From positions 620,001 through 684,000 of the forward strand of contig NZ_BSNG01000001.1 of assembly GCF_030159855.1 (NCBI RefSeq): 64,000 nucleotides of DNA. The letters run 5' to 3'. The notes below the pieces were generated by a model. That model saw only the letters and a list, made by a program, of their open reading frames with translations. It did not search any database and was not told the origin of the DNA. The stretch is from Devosia yakushimensis. GTDB lineage: Bacteria; Pseudomonadota; Alphaproteobacteria; Rhizobiales; Devosiaceae. The translations under genes and the position numbers were made by a program. Shown here piece by piece: positions 32,604 to 43,443 of the stretch. Numbering within the stretch: the first letter of the stretch is position 1; each line of letters begins with the position of its first letter.

Positions 32604-32636
32604 AAAAAAGGGCGCATCCCCTCGATGCGCCCTTAA
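32604..32636. terminator. Bidirectional terminator between VOC and cold-shock genes
   Basis: GGGCGCATC (32610-32618) and GATGCGCCC (32624-32632) form a perfect 9-bp stem with loop CCCTC. Six A residues on the left (32604-32609) give the U-run for the minus-strand cold-shock gene, and TTAATT on the right serves the plus-strand VOC gene less well. Confidence 0.9.
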
Positions 32637-32656
32637 TTCGTTTTGGTTCAGGCCCG

Positions 32657-32866
32657 TCAGGAGGCGGTCAGATTGTCGGCGGCGGATTTGCCGGTCCGCT
32701 TGTCCTTGACGATTTCGTAGGTGACCTTCTGGCCTTCATCCAGGCCATTGAGGCCCGAGCGCTGGACGGCGGAGATGTGGACGAAGACGTCCGCACCACC
32801 TTCATCGGGCTGAATAAAGCCATATCCCTTTTGGCCGTTGAACCACTTCACAGTGCCAGTTGCCAT
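32657..32866 (-). CDS. cspA: Cold-shock protein, CspA family
   Basis: This 69-aa OB-fold nucleic-acid-binding protein has RNP1 KGYGFIQPD (residues 13-21) and RNP2 VFVHISAV (27-34). Length and sequence are standard for CspA-type RNA chaperones. GAGGGAAA lies upstream of the ATG. It has its own terminator and a long AT-richer upstream region (to about 33060) that may give the extended 5' leader typical of cold-regulated csp genes. Confidence 0.95.
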   Translation of the reverse strand: MATGTVKWFNGQKGYGFIQPDEGGADVFVHISAVQRSGLNGLDEGQKVTYEIVKDKRTGKSAADNLTAS

Positions 32867-33377
32867 GATGCGCGTTTCCCTCGTGCAATCGCTGCGGTAG
32901 AACGGTCCCAGTCATGATGACCAAGACTTGATGATATCGAAATATCGGAAAGTGACGTCAGCATGCGCGAATGGTCTTCGCAGGATCAGATCTGTCGGCC
33001 GCAATATTCGATCGGGCGAGCTTAGCTGCAAAAAAAGCGGCGTTCAATAATTTGTTTACACATGACGAAAGGCCCGGCCGATCGAGGGATCTGCCAGGAG
33101 AAAATTGAACTCCGTCAAGTATTTGCGCCAGGTCTTGGGGAACCGGGTGCTGACGCGCGATGAACTTTTAATCAAGGGCGTCCTGCCGCCAACCCGGTTG
33201 CCAATGACCGGATCGGGACAAACCCATACTACTCCGATTGCCGGGCTTGGCTACCGCACTCTTGGTCGCACCCCTGCTATGCAGTGCAAAGAGCGGCTTG
33301 ATTTCGTCCCGGTTTTGCGGCAAATCCCCCGCTCGCCGGGCCAGCGGGACCGGTAGCCCTCCAGAGATCACTTCGTC
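32867..33377. other. 511-bp gap: cold-shock leader and weak small ORF
   Basis: The left half (to about 33060) is AT-richer and probably holds the cspA promoter and 5' leader; short inverted motifs such as GATATCGAAATATC (32933-32946) are visible. To the right a TTG at 33105 after AGGAGAAAA opens an 83-codon frame (to 33356) in the same frame as the methyltransferase but separated by a stop. Its Pro/Arg/Thr-rich sequence looks non-coding, so I do not call it a gene. Confidence 0.4.
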
Positions 33378-34376
33378 TTGACCAAGGCGTTTCATTCTTC
33401 CGGCGATGTCATCGCCGACCGTCGTTCCGGCTATGCCAGGATGCTGGCCGAGGGCGGGGACCATGCTGCTGCCGCCGATCTGATGGCTCAGGCGCTCGAG
33501 CTGACGCCCGAATGGGCGGCTGGCTGGGAATTGCTGGGCAATTACAGCGAGAAGGCCGGGGACATATCCGGCGCCATTTCGGCCTGGCGGCACCTCGAAG
33601 CTCTTGATGACGAAGGCCTGTTCGGCGCGAGCCTCAAACTGGCGGCGCATGGCGCAGCGCGGGCGGGCGAGGGCACGGCGGTCAGCTATGTCGAGGCGCT
33701 GTTCGACCAATATGCGCCGCGCTTTGAAAGCGCGCTGCTGCAAAATCTGGGCTATCAGGTGCCGGCCCTGCTCGATGGTATGCTCGGTGCGGAGATGGGG
33801 CGGCTGGGGATCGACCATTTCGCCCGGGCTATCGATCTGGGCTGTGGCACCGGGCTGATGGGCGAGCGCGTGCGCTCGAGGGTGTCCTATCTCGAAGGGG
33901 TCGATCTCAGCGCCGCCATGATTGCCGAAACCGGCAAGAAGGGCATTTACGACCGGCTGGACAAGGCCGAGCTGGTCGTCGCGCTGACCGGCCGTGCGGC
34001 CGAGGCCGATCTGGTCACCGCCGCCGATGTCTTCATCTATTGCGGCGCCCTGCCGCCGGTGCTGGCCGCCGTGGTTCCCGCCATGATGCCGGGGGGCCTG
34101 CTGGCATTTTCGCTTGAAGCCCATGACGGCGAGGAGCCGGTCTTCCTGCGACCCTCGCTGCGCTATGCCCATGGGGTGGCCGCTACGCGGCAGGCGCTGA
34201 CCGATGCCGGTCTCGAAATCCTGCAATTCGAAATGGCAACGCTCCGGCAGGATCGCGGGGCGCCCATAGCGGGCATGCTGATTTTGGCGCGGCGGTCCGC
34301 CAATGTTAACAGTCTGCTAACATTAGATGACGAGATGACAATGGGGTTTGGTGCGTCCGGGGGTGTCGCGGCCTAG
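33378..34376 (+). CDS. TPR-containing SAM-dependent methyltransferase
   Basis: This 332-aa protein has an N-terminal pair of TPR-like helices (GDHAAAADLMAQALELTPEWAAGWELLGNYSEKAGDISGAISAWRHLEALD, about residues 27-77) and a class I methyltransferase domain with AIDLGCGTGLMGE near 151-163 (SAM motif I), LEGVDLSAAMI (acidic loop) and VFIYCGALPPVLAAV. The family methylates an unknown acceptor. The TTG at 33378 is the first start after an in-frame stop at 33356. It ends 14 bp before a GC hairpin leading to the GH5 gene. Confidence 0.8.
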   Translation: MTKAFHSSGDVIADRRSGYARMLAEGGDHAAAADLMAQALELTPEWAAGWELLGNYSEKAGDISGAISAWRHLEALDDEGLFGASLKLAAHGAARAGEGTAVSYVEALFDQYAPRFESALLQNLGYQVPALLDGMLGAEMGRLGIDHFARAIDLGCGTGLMGERVRSRVSYLEGVDLSAAMIAETGKKGIYDRLDKAELVVALTGRAAEADLVTAADVFIYCGALPPVLAAVVPAMMPGGLLAFSLEAHDGEEPVFLRPSLRYAHGVAATRQALTDAGLEILQFEMATLRQDRGAPIAGMLILARRSANVNSLLTLDDEMTMGFGASGGVAA

Positions 34377-34390
34377 CCTGCCACAGTCAC

Positions 34391-34440
34391 GCCCCGTTTT
34401 GGGGATTTCGGTTCCGCCCAGCAAAACAGGCGGAACTTTT
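34391..34440 (+). terminator. Hairpin pair with U-run ending at the GH5 start codon
   Basis: CCCC-GTTTT-GGGG (34392-34404) is followed by a perfect 8-bp stem GTTCCGCC (34411-34418) and GGCGGAAC (34429-34436) and then TTTT directly before the ATG at 34441. It looks like an intrinsic terminator for the methyltransferase gene, yet its 3' arm (GGCGG) is the only candidate ribosome binding site of the GH5 gene. It could act as an attenuator or a translational switch. Confidence 0.6.
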
Positions 34441-35634
34441 ATGAAAATTGCAGCAAAGGCGGGCCTGGCGCTCGCTCTGTTTCTCACCGGTTTCCCGGCG
34501 TTTGCGGGCGATACGATCGGTTTCTGGGACACCCAGCGCAAGGGCAGCAACTTCTTTTCCGTCGTGCCGTCGCCCGAACGATTTGCCGAAGCCCATGCCG
34601 CCGGCATCCAATGGGGGCGCTTGGCCTATGACAAATGGGACGCCACCGGCCGCGACTTCCTGATCGGCGACGCCGACCATTATGACGGCCTGGTCCAGCC
34701 GGACGTGGCGCGGCTCAAGGAAGTGCTGGGCTGGGCCCATGGTGCCGGGGTTGGCATGGTGATCGCGCCGCTGAGCCTGCCCGGCATGCGCTGGAGCCAG
34801 AATAATGGCGATAAGTTCGACGGGCGGATTTGGGAGGATAAAGCCTATTGGCAGCAGACGGCCGATTTCTGGCGCGATCTTGCTGCCGAGCTGAAGGATA
34901 ATCCGGGCGTGCTGGCTTATAATATCGTCAATGAGCCGGCGCCGGAGCGCGGCACTGGGGCGGCCGAGAATACGGCGCCGGGCGATGTTGCAAGCCATGT
35001 CGCCTTCGCCGAAGCCAATAAAGGCACGGCGCGCGATCTGCCAGCATTTTATGAAATGGTCATCGCCGCCATCCGCTCGGTCGATCCCGATACGCCGATC
35101 ATGGTGGATGCCGGGTGGTACGCCAATGCGGGAGCCTTCAGCGGCTGGCCCAATGCCTTGCACGACGACAAGGTGCTCTACGCCTTCCATATGTACGAGC
35201 CGTACAATTTTACCGCCGGCAAGAATTTTCGCGACAAGCTGGGCTATGTCTATCCCGGCACGGTGCCGTTCGGGACGGGCGATGTGGCCTGGGACGCGAG
35301 CACGGTCAATGAATTCCTGCAGCCCGTCTATGACTGGGCGGACAAGCAGGCCATTCCCGCCAATCGCATCGTTGCCGCCGAATTCGGCTGTATGCGGCGC
35401 AATGAGGGCTGTGCTGATTACCTCACCGATGTCATGGCTAATCTGAACAGCCATGACATTCACTGGGCCTTCTATTCGTTCCGCGAGGATGAATATGACG
35501 GGTTCGACTACGAGCTGGGCAGCGATGCGCTGGGCTGGAAATATTGGGAGGCGGTGGAGAAGGGCGAGCCGCCGGTGATGCCCTACAAGCCAAATCCGCT
35601 ATGGGATGCCATTCAGGCAGGGTTGCGCGAGTAG
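34441..35634 (+). CDS. Secreted glycoside hydrolase family 5 enzyme
   Basis: This 397-aa protein has a signal peptide (AAKAGLALALFLTGFPAFAG, cleavage near 22) and a GH5 TIM barrel. The acid/base Glu is in YNIVNEPAPE at 165, the conserved HxY is in LYAFHMYEP at 247-255, and the nucleophile Glu is in VAAEFGC at 314. The family cleaves beta-1,4-glucans, mannans or related bonds, and the periplasmic or extracellular form here would feed sugar uptake. No carbohydrate-binding module is attached. The start directly follows a terminator-like hairpin. Confidence 0.87.
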   Translation: MKIAAKAGLALALFLTGFPAFAGDTIGFWDTQRKGSNFFSVVPSPERFAEAHAAGIQWGRLAYDKWDATGRDFLIGDADHYDGLVQPDVARLKEVLGWAHGAGVGMVIAPLSLPGMRWSQNNGDKFDGRIWEDKAYWQQTADFWRDLAAELKDNPGVLAYNIVNEPAPERGTGAAENTAPGDVASHVAFAEANKGTARDLPAFYEMVIAAIRSVDPDTPIMVDAGWYANAGAFSGWPNALHDDKVLYAFHMYEPYNFTAGKNFRDKLGYVYPGTVPFGTGDVAWDASTVNEFLQPVYDWADKQAIPANRIVAAEFGCMRRNEGCADYLTDVMANLNSHDIHWAFYSFREDEYDGFDYELGSDALGWKYWEAVEKGEPPVMPYKPNPLWDAIQAGLRE

Positions 35635-35655
35635 GGGGCTGACAAGCCAGCGGCG

Positions 35656-35687
35656 CCTCAATAGACCTCTGATGAGATCTATTGAGG
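35656..35687 (+). promoter_or_regulatory. Hairpin that includes the threonine aldolase ribosome binding site
   Basis: CCTCAATAGA (35656-35665) and TCTATTGAGG (35678-35687) are a perfect 10-bp inverted repeat. After one mismatch the stem continues CTC/GAG around a TGAT loop. The last four bases, GAGG, are the only Shine-Dalgarno sequence for the ATG at 35695. When folded in RNA it would hide that site; as DNA it could also be an operator. Confidence 0.65.
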
Positions 35688-35694
35688 TTGCCGC

Positions 35695-36711
35695 ATGAAC
35701 ACCATTCGCTACGATTTCCGCTCCGACACCGTCACCAGGCCCTCCGCTGCAATGCGAGCAGCCATGGCCGAGGCCGAGGTGGGCGACGATGTGTTTGGTG
35801 ATGACCCCACGGTCAGCCGCCTGGAACAGCGTATGGCGGCCATGCTGGGCAAGGATGCCGCGCTCTTTGTGCCCTCGGGGACGCAATCTAATCTCTTGGC
35901 ATTGATGAGCCATTGCGGGCGTGGCGACGAATTCATCGCCGGGCAGAATGCGCATTGCTACAAGTATGAGGCCGGCGGCGCGGCCGTGTTGGGCTCGATC
36001 CAGCCGCAACCGATTGCGCATCAGCCGGATGGCACATTGGCGCTGGACGATATTGCCGCGGCGATCAAGGCGGGAGACAGCCATTTTGCCACGACGCGGG
36101 TGATCGCGCTGGAAAATACCCATGGCGGGCAGATTCTGCCGGTGGACTATATGGCGGCAGTGGGGGAACTGGCCCGGCAGCGCGGGCTTGGCCTGCATCT
36201 CGATGGCGCAAGGGCATTCAATGCCAGCGTTGCGCTGGGCTTGGATATCGAGCAGTTCACGGCGCCGTTCGATACGGTGTCGATCTGTCTTTCCAAGGGG
36301 CTGGGTGCCCCGGTGGGCTCGGTGTTGATCGGACGGGCCGATTTGATCGAGACGGCGCGGCGCAATCGCAAGATGTTGGGCGGCGGGATGCGCCAGTCGG
36401 GCATTCTGGCCGCGGCAGGGCTTTATGCGCTGGAGCACAATGTGGCGCGGCTGGCTGATGACCATCGGCGGGCCAGACGACTGGCGGAGGGGCTGGCTGC
36501 CTATCCCGCGCTCAAGGTGACCATGCCACATACCAATATCATCTTCCTCAACAGCGAGGCGGAATTGGGCGGGCGGTTCAACACTTTTCTGGCCGAACGC
36601 GGCATCGGGATCACCGGTCGCTATGGCCAGCAGCGTTGGGTGACGCATCTGGATGTGGATGACGAGGCCGTGGATGGGGCGCTGGCCGAGGTGGCGGAGT
36701 TTTTCCGCTAG
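35695..36711 (+). CDS. ltaE: Low-specificity L-threonine aldolase
   Basis: This 338-aa PLP fold-type I enzyme cleaves L-threonine and allo-threonine to glycine and acetaldehyde. It shows FRSDTVTRPS at 8-17, GDDVFGDDPTV at 30-40, the substrate His in NAHCYKYEAGG at 86-96, and the PLP Lys in CLSKGLGAPVGS at 201. GGGMRQSG (about 230) is also standard. The stop overlaps the stop of the convergent periplasmic protein gene by 4 nt. The 5' leader carries a strong hairpin that contains the ribosome binding site. Confidence 0.92.
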   Translation: MNTIRYDFRSDTVTRPSAAMRAAMAEAEVGDDVFGDDPTVSRLEQRMAAMLGKDAALFVPSGTQSNLLALMSHCGRGDEFIAGQNAHCYKYEAGGAAVLGSIQPQPIAHQPDGTLALDDIAAAIKAGDSHFATTRVIALENTHGGQILPVDYMAAVGELARQRGLGLHLDGARAFNASVALGLDIEQFTAPFDTVSICLSKGLGAPVGSVLIGRADLIETARRNRKMLGGGMRQSGILAAAGLYALEHNVARLADDHRRARRLAEGLAAYPALKVTMPHTNIIFLNSEAELGGRFNTFLAERGIGITGRYGQQRWVTHLDVDDEAVDGALAEVAEFFR

Positions 36712-37214
36712 CCGATCAATGCGGCGCAGAGTGCGTCGGTATTGAAGAGGGTGAAGACCTCCGTCGGATAGGTCATTTCGACCCGGTTTTGCTCCGTGCC
36801 GACGGCCAGGTAGGAGATGGACAGGGCGCGATCCTGCAGCGAGACGGTAACGCCGTCGGGTGTGCCGTAGACAGCGGGTGGCGTCTTGCCGGCGCCGGTT
36901 TGCGCGTTGATGATATCGCCCGCCTGGGCTGGCGTGACGGGTGCTGAAAAGCCGGCCATCTGCTCGTGGCAGAACAGGAAAAAGCTGGGATTGGGCAAGG
37001 TCTTGACGGTCAGGACCAGCGCCGATTTGTCCTTGGAGGTCGCCGAGCCGGGGCTGCGATCGGCAATGGGCCCATAGGCCGCCTCGATCGCGGTTTGGGC
37101 TTCGGCCAGCGGCATGCGGTCAAGCGTGGCCTGATAGGGGTTGAAGTCCTCGCTTTGGGCCAGGGCAGGCGTGGCAATGGCTGCCGCCAGCACGACGACA
37201 TAGATCGACCGCAT
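36708..37214 (-). CDS. Periplasmic protein of unknown function, tandem paralogue 1
   Basis: This 168-aa protein has a signal peptide (VVVLAAAIATPALAQ, cleavage near 19). The mature part begins with DFNPYQATLDRMPLAEAQTAIEAAYGPI, and the downstream gene's product has the same opening with small changes. Two Cys (in FLFCHEQ and DALCAAL) could form a disulfide, and the second protein keeps Cys in matching positions. No known domain is recognised. It is 57 bp downstream of its paralogue on the same strand. Confidence 0.65.
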   Translation of the reverse strand: MRSIYVVVLAAAIATPALAQSEDFNPYQATLDRMPLAEAQTAIEAAYGPIADRSPGSATSKDKSALVLTVKTLPNPSFFLFCHEQMAGFSAPVTPAQAGDIINAQTGAGKTPPAVYGTPDGVTVSLQDRALSISYLAVGTEQNRVEMTYPTEVFTLFNTDALCAALIG

Positions 37215-37271
37215 GATACCTCCACGATGAGATGCCGAGGGTCCAAACTGGGCCCTCGGGGCCTTTGGCGT

Positions 37272-37772
37272 CTAGGGATTAGCCGCCAGGTCGGCGCAGG
37301 TCTGATAATTATTGAATACGCCAGTGGGGTAGGCAACGCCTACGCCGCTGGCGTCCGTGCCAATGCCCCAATAGGTGACGTTCAGGGCGCCATCCTGCAG
37401 CAGGAAGGTGACGCCGTCTTCGGTTGGGTAGACGGTGCCCAGATCGGGTGATGTCGTCAGCGGGCGCAAGACGTCCATTGCGACCTTTGCGGTGACCGGT
37501 GCCGATGCTGCGGTGAGCTTGCCGTCGCAGAACAGGAACACGGTGAGATTTGGTCCTGTGCCCCCCGCGAACACCATCTCGGCATTGCCATCGATTTCGG
37601 GATTGCCCGGTTGGCGGGTCTGGATCGGGCCATGGGCCGCTTCAATCAGGGGCTCCGCTTCGGCCTGGGGCATATGGTCGAGCACTGCCTGGTAGGGATT
37701 GAAATCGGTGTTCTGCGCATGGGCGGCGACAGGCAGCGCGACAAGCAGCAGCAGGGGCAGGGCCAAACGCAT
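37272..37772 (-). CDS. Periplasmic protein of unknown function, tandem paralogue 2
   Basis: This 166-aa protein has a signal peptide (MRLALPLLLLVALPVAAHAQ) and a mature start DFNPYQAVLDHMPQAEAEPLIEAAHGPI matching paralogue 1. Other shared features are FLFCDGKLTAASAPVTA against FLFCHEQMAGFSAPVTP, DGVTFLLQDGALNVTYWGIGT against DGVTVSLQDRALSISYLAVGT, and a final CADL against CAAL. This is a clear local gene duplication with the fold kept. The ATG at 37772 gives a clean signal peptide; an upstream start at 37799 would add nine residues. Confidence 0.65.
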   Translation of the reverse strand: MRLALPLLLLVALPVAAHAQNTDFNPYQAVLDHMPQAEAEPLIEAAHGPIQTRQPGNPEIDGNAEMVFAGGTGPNLTVFLFCDGKLTAASAPVTAKVAMDVLRPLTTSPDLGTVYPTEDGVTFLLQDGALNVTYWGIGTDASGVGVAYPTGVFNNYQTCADLAANP

Positions 37773-37824
37773 GGGCGTCTCCAGATTGCCGCGCAGCATT
37801 AGGCGGACGGATATTGGTGGTCAA

Positions 37825-37850
37825 GCGGGCGGACATTGATGTCCGCCCGC
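37825..37850. repeat. Perfect 12-bp-arm hairpin
   Basis: GCGGGCGGACAT (37825-37836) and ATGTCCGCCCGC (37839-37850) are perfect complements separated by TG. It lies 7 bp downstream of the CatB-like gene stop on the minus strand, so it probably stabilises or ends that transcript although no U-run follows. Confidence 0.7.
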
Positions 37851-37857
37851 GCGCCGG

Positions 37858-38490
37858 TCAGGTCCGTATTTTCTGCTGCCAATGGCTATGCAGCGCAGGG
37901 ATATCGTCGCTGGTCATAAGCGGCATGGCGGCGAGCAATTGTTCGTGCGGCCAATCCCACCAGGCCATTTCGAGCAGCATGGTGATGTGTTCCTCGCTGA
38001 ACCGCTTACGGATTGTCCGGGCCGGGTTGCCGCCGACAATGGCATAGGGTTCGACATCCTTGGTGACGAGCGCCCGCGTGCCGATGACAGCGCCGTGGCC
38101 GATGTTGATCCCTGGCATGATGATGGCTTCGGTGCCGATCCACACGTCATTGCCGATGATGGTATCGCCGGCGCTGGCAAAGGCATCGGCGGCCGTGCCG
38201 AAGCCGGGGACTTCGGGCATGTAGTGGAACGGGAAGGAGCTGACCCAATCGTAGCGATGGCCCTGATTGCCTGCCATGACGAAGGCGGCGCCGGAGCCGA
38301 TGGAGCAGAAACTGCCCACGATCAGCTTGTCGACGCCGGGCGTGTTCATGAGGAAGAGGGCGCAATCATCGAAGCTATGGCCGTGGTAGTAGCCGGAATA
38401 ATAGCTGTAGCGGCCCACGATGATGTTCGGATTGGTGACTTGCTCATCAAGCCGGATGCCGCTGAAGGCGTCTTTGAAATAGTTGGTCAT
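37858..38490 (-). CDS. CatB-type xenobiotic (chloramphenicol) acetyltransferase
   Basis: This 210-aa left-handed beta-helix acetyltransferase of the CatB/Vat (XAT) group transfers acetyl from acetyl-CoA to a hydroxyl group of an antibiotic or similar compound. It has VGRYSYYSGYYHGHSFDD near 25-42, VGSFCSIGSGAAFVMAGNQGHRYDW at 58-82 with catalytic His78, and hexapeptide repeats GNDVWIGTEAIIMPGINIGHGAVIGTRALVTKDVEPYAIVGGNPAR. The length is right for CatB. It is chromosomal with no mobile-element sequence nearby. Resistance is plausible but not shown, and many environmental homologues have other acceptors. Confidence 0.85.
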   Translation of the reverse strand: MTNYFKDAFSGIRLDEQVTNPNIIVGRYSYYSGYYHGHSFDDCALFLMNTPGVDKLIVGSFCSIGSGAAFVMAGNQGHRYDWVSSFPFHYMPEVPGFGTAADAFASAGDTIIGNDVWIGTEAIIMPGINIGHGAVIGTRALVTKDVEPYAIVGGNPARTIRKRFSEEHITMLLEMAWWDWPHEQLLAAMPLMTSDDIPALHSHWQQKIRT

Positions 38491-38520
38491 GTTTGTCTCT
38501 TGTGGGTTTGCCTATCCACG

Positions 38521-38597
38521 GTGTCGGCGCGGCGAAGGCTGGAACCCATCCTGATATCTCAGCATGGATTCCAGCCTGCGCCGGAATGACCCGGTGG
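38521..38597. repeat. Degenerate copy of the ATTCCGG inverted-pair repeat
   Basis: The right arm (AGCATGGATTCCAGCCTGCGCCGGAATGAC, ending near 38590) is close to the family consensus. The left arm (GGCGCGGCGAAGGCTGGAACCCAT) has diverged. It lies between the CatB-like and PhyH-type genes. Confidence 0.6.
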
Positions 38598-38618
38598 GTG
38601 GGGAGCAAATTGTGTGTG

Positions 38619-39419
38619 TCAGGCGCGATTGAGCGCCTGGCGGATGGCCGTTTCGACCGGGGAATAGGCGCCGTCGGGCCGGTCCAGGGAGAGTTGTTCC
38701 CTGGGCTGGAGCGGCGGTTGGGCCATGAAGCGCGGTTGCGTCCCCCGGTGCGGCTGGGCCGCGTGGACCAGGAAGGGGTGGCACAGATAGACCGTGCCGG
38801 CGGCCCCAGTCGCCAGGACTTCCGGGCAATGGGCCGTGCCGGCAAAGCTATCGGCGGCCAGTTCGCGCAGGCTTAGTCCGGCTGCTCCGGCGGGTTCCAG
38901 CTGGCGAGCAATGTCGCGATGCGAGCCGACCCGGATGCGGGTTGGCGCGTCCAATTCACCGACATCGGAGAAGAGGAACAGCATCAGCAAGGCCCGGTCC
39001 CGTGACATGACATTGACGCGCCAGGCCAGGAAATCGGTCGGGTTGTCCTGCCAGCCGAAGCTGACATCGACATGCCAGCCCGCGTCGCCCGGATCATCGG
39101 GCGAGGGGAAGCGCACCGGGAAAGTGCCCAGCCCTTGCGGCGCTACCCACCTGTCCTTGCCCACGATCTGGTCATAGGCCGCATGGAGCAGCGGGGTATT
39201 GGCCGCTTCGCGGAAGGGGAGGTCGGAATAACCGCCCAGCCGGATGACCGGCTTGGTCCAGGTGGCAGGATTGTCCGGGTCGCAGCCGGTATCCCGCCAC
39301 AGGATGGCGCGAGCCTCGTCGGCGAGGTCGCGGGGGAAGGCATTGTCGATGCGGACGAAACCTTCAGTGATGAAGGCAGCAATTTGCGCTTCGCTGAGCG
39401 CAGCAAAATGAGAGGGCAT
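38619..39419 (-). CDS. Phytanoyl-CoA dioxygenase (PhyH) family protein
   Basis: This 266-aa protein probably belongs to the Fe(II)/2-oxoglutarate oxygenases of the PhyH type. The HxD facial pair is in GWHVDVSF (His116, Asp118), the distal metal His is in YLCHPFLVHAAQPHRG near 215-230, and the Arg that would hold 2-oxoglutarate is close behind. The opening (LSEAQIAAFITEGFVRIDNAFP) is typical. The substrate is unknown; bacterial members hydroxylate small molecules such as ectoine or antibiotic precursors. It is a single gene upstream of catB on the same strand. Confidence 0.82.
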   Translation of the reverse strand: MPSHFAALSEAQIAAFITEGFVRIDNAFPRDLADEARAILWRDTGCDPDNPATWTKPVIRLGGYSDLPFREAANTPLLHAAYDQIVGKDRWVAPQGLGTFPVRFPSPDDPGDAGWHVDVSFGWQDNPTDFLAWRVNVMSRDRALLMLFLFSDVGELDAPTRIRVGSHRDIARQLEPAGAAGLSLRELAADSFAGTAHCPEVLATGAAGTVYLCHPFLVHAAQPHRGTQPRFMAQPPLQPREQLSLDRPDGAYSPVETAIRQALNRA

Positions 39420-39620
39420 GAGATATGTCCATAAGTTCGCGTGGCCGTCGCGAGGACAGCCGGATCGAGCGGAATGCCGCTCGTCGGGAGTGCTCCAAGA
39501 GCGCCGTTAGGCGTTCAAGTGCACTGCGAACTTAGTTGCTTCGGACATCATCATGGTGGCGGGCAGGATAGTGACGCGTGATTAGGAGTCAAGATGGGGC
39601 ATTGGAGTACCCCCTCCTAG

Positions 39621-39641
39621 CCTCCCCCTGATAGGGGGAGG
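39621..39641. repeat. CCTCCCCCT palindrome after carB
   Basis: CCTCCCCCT (39621-39629) and AGGGGGAGG (39633-39641) are perfect complements around GAT. It is a single unit of the CCCTCCCCC repeat family, 22 bp downstream of the carB stop on the minus strand, and may mark its transcript end. Confidence 0.75.
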
Positions 39642-39662
39642 GACAGATCGAGTATCTGGCGA

Positions 39663-42974
<3,312 letters not shown>

Positions 42975-43443
42975 TTTCTTGGGCTCGCTCGGCTCGGTCT
43001 ACGGACGGGTCGGGCGAGGAAGAATCACCAGACGCTCAGGCCACCCGCACCATTCGCGCACGACAACAGGGCGTTGCGGCGCTTGGGGAAGGCTTGGACG
43101 GGGTGGTTAGGTGGGCTGTCTAGCGGAGAAGCGGCGGAAAGGGAAGGGGTGGCGTTCCCCTTTGTGGCGGCTGCGGATTTCGGCGCCGCTCTTGTCCCCA
43201 GGCGCGCAGTTGCCCTCTCAGGTCATGACTCCCTTGCGGTCAGAGGGGTGGATTGTGACGCCAAATGGGGTGACCATTGCCATAGCCCTATTCGGGGTGA
43301 GCGGAGAGCCAGCGTCAGTCCCGGGGCTCTCTTGATGCAGGAGGCGCTGTGGCCAGTTTGGCCGCGAGCAGGCGCCGAGCAGGCAAGGACGGCAATTGCA
43401 CATGGCTGGATTGTCCGGGTCATACCGGACGGGACAAAGCGGG
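42975..43443. other. 469-bp gap between carB and the autotransporter gene
   Basis: No convincing gene lies here. It must hold the divergent promoters of carB and the autotransporter gene. A short hairpin GTCCGG-GTCATA-CCGGAC (43413-43430) lies 14 bp before the ATG at 43444. I see no clear operator, riboswitch or repeat of the families found elsewhere. Confidence 0.4.

Noticed and set aside
33105..33356. An 83-codon frame with AGGAGAAAA upstream before the methyltransferase.
   Set aside because: The sequence has no domain, is Pro/Arg/Thr-rich, and ends just before and in frame with the next gene. It needs ribosome profiling to be believed.
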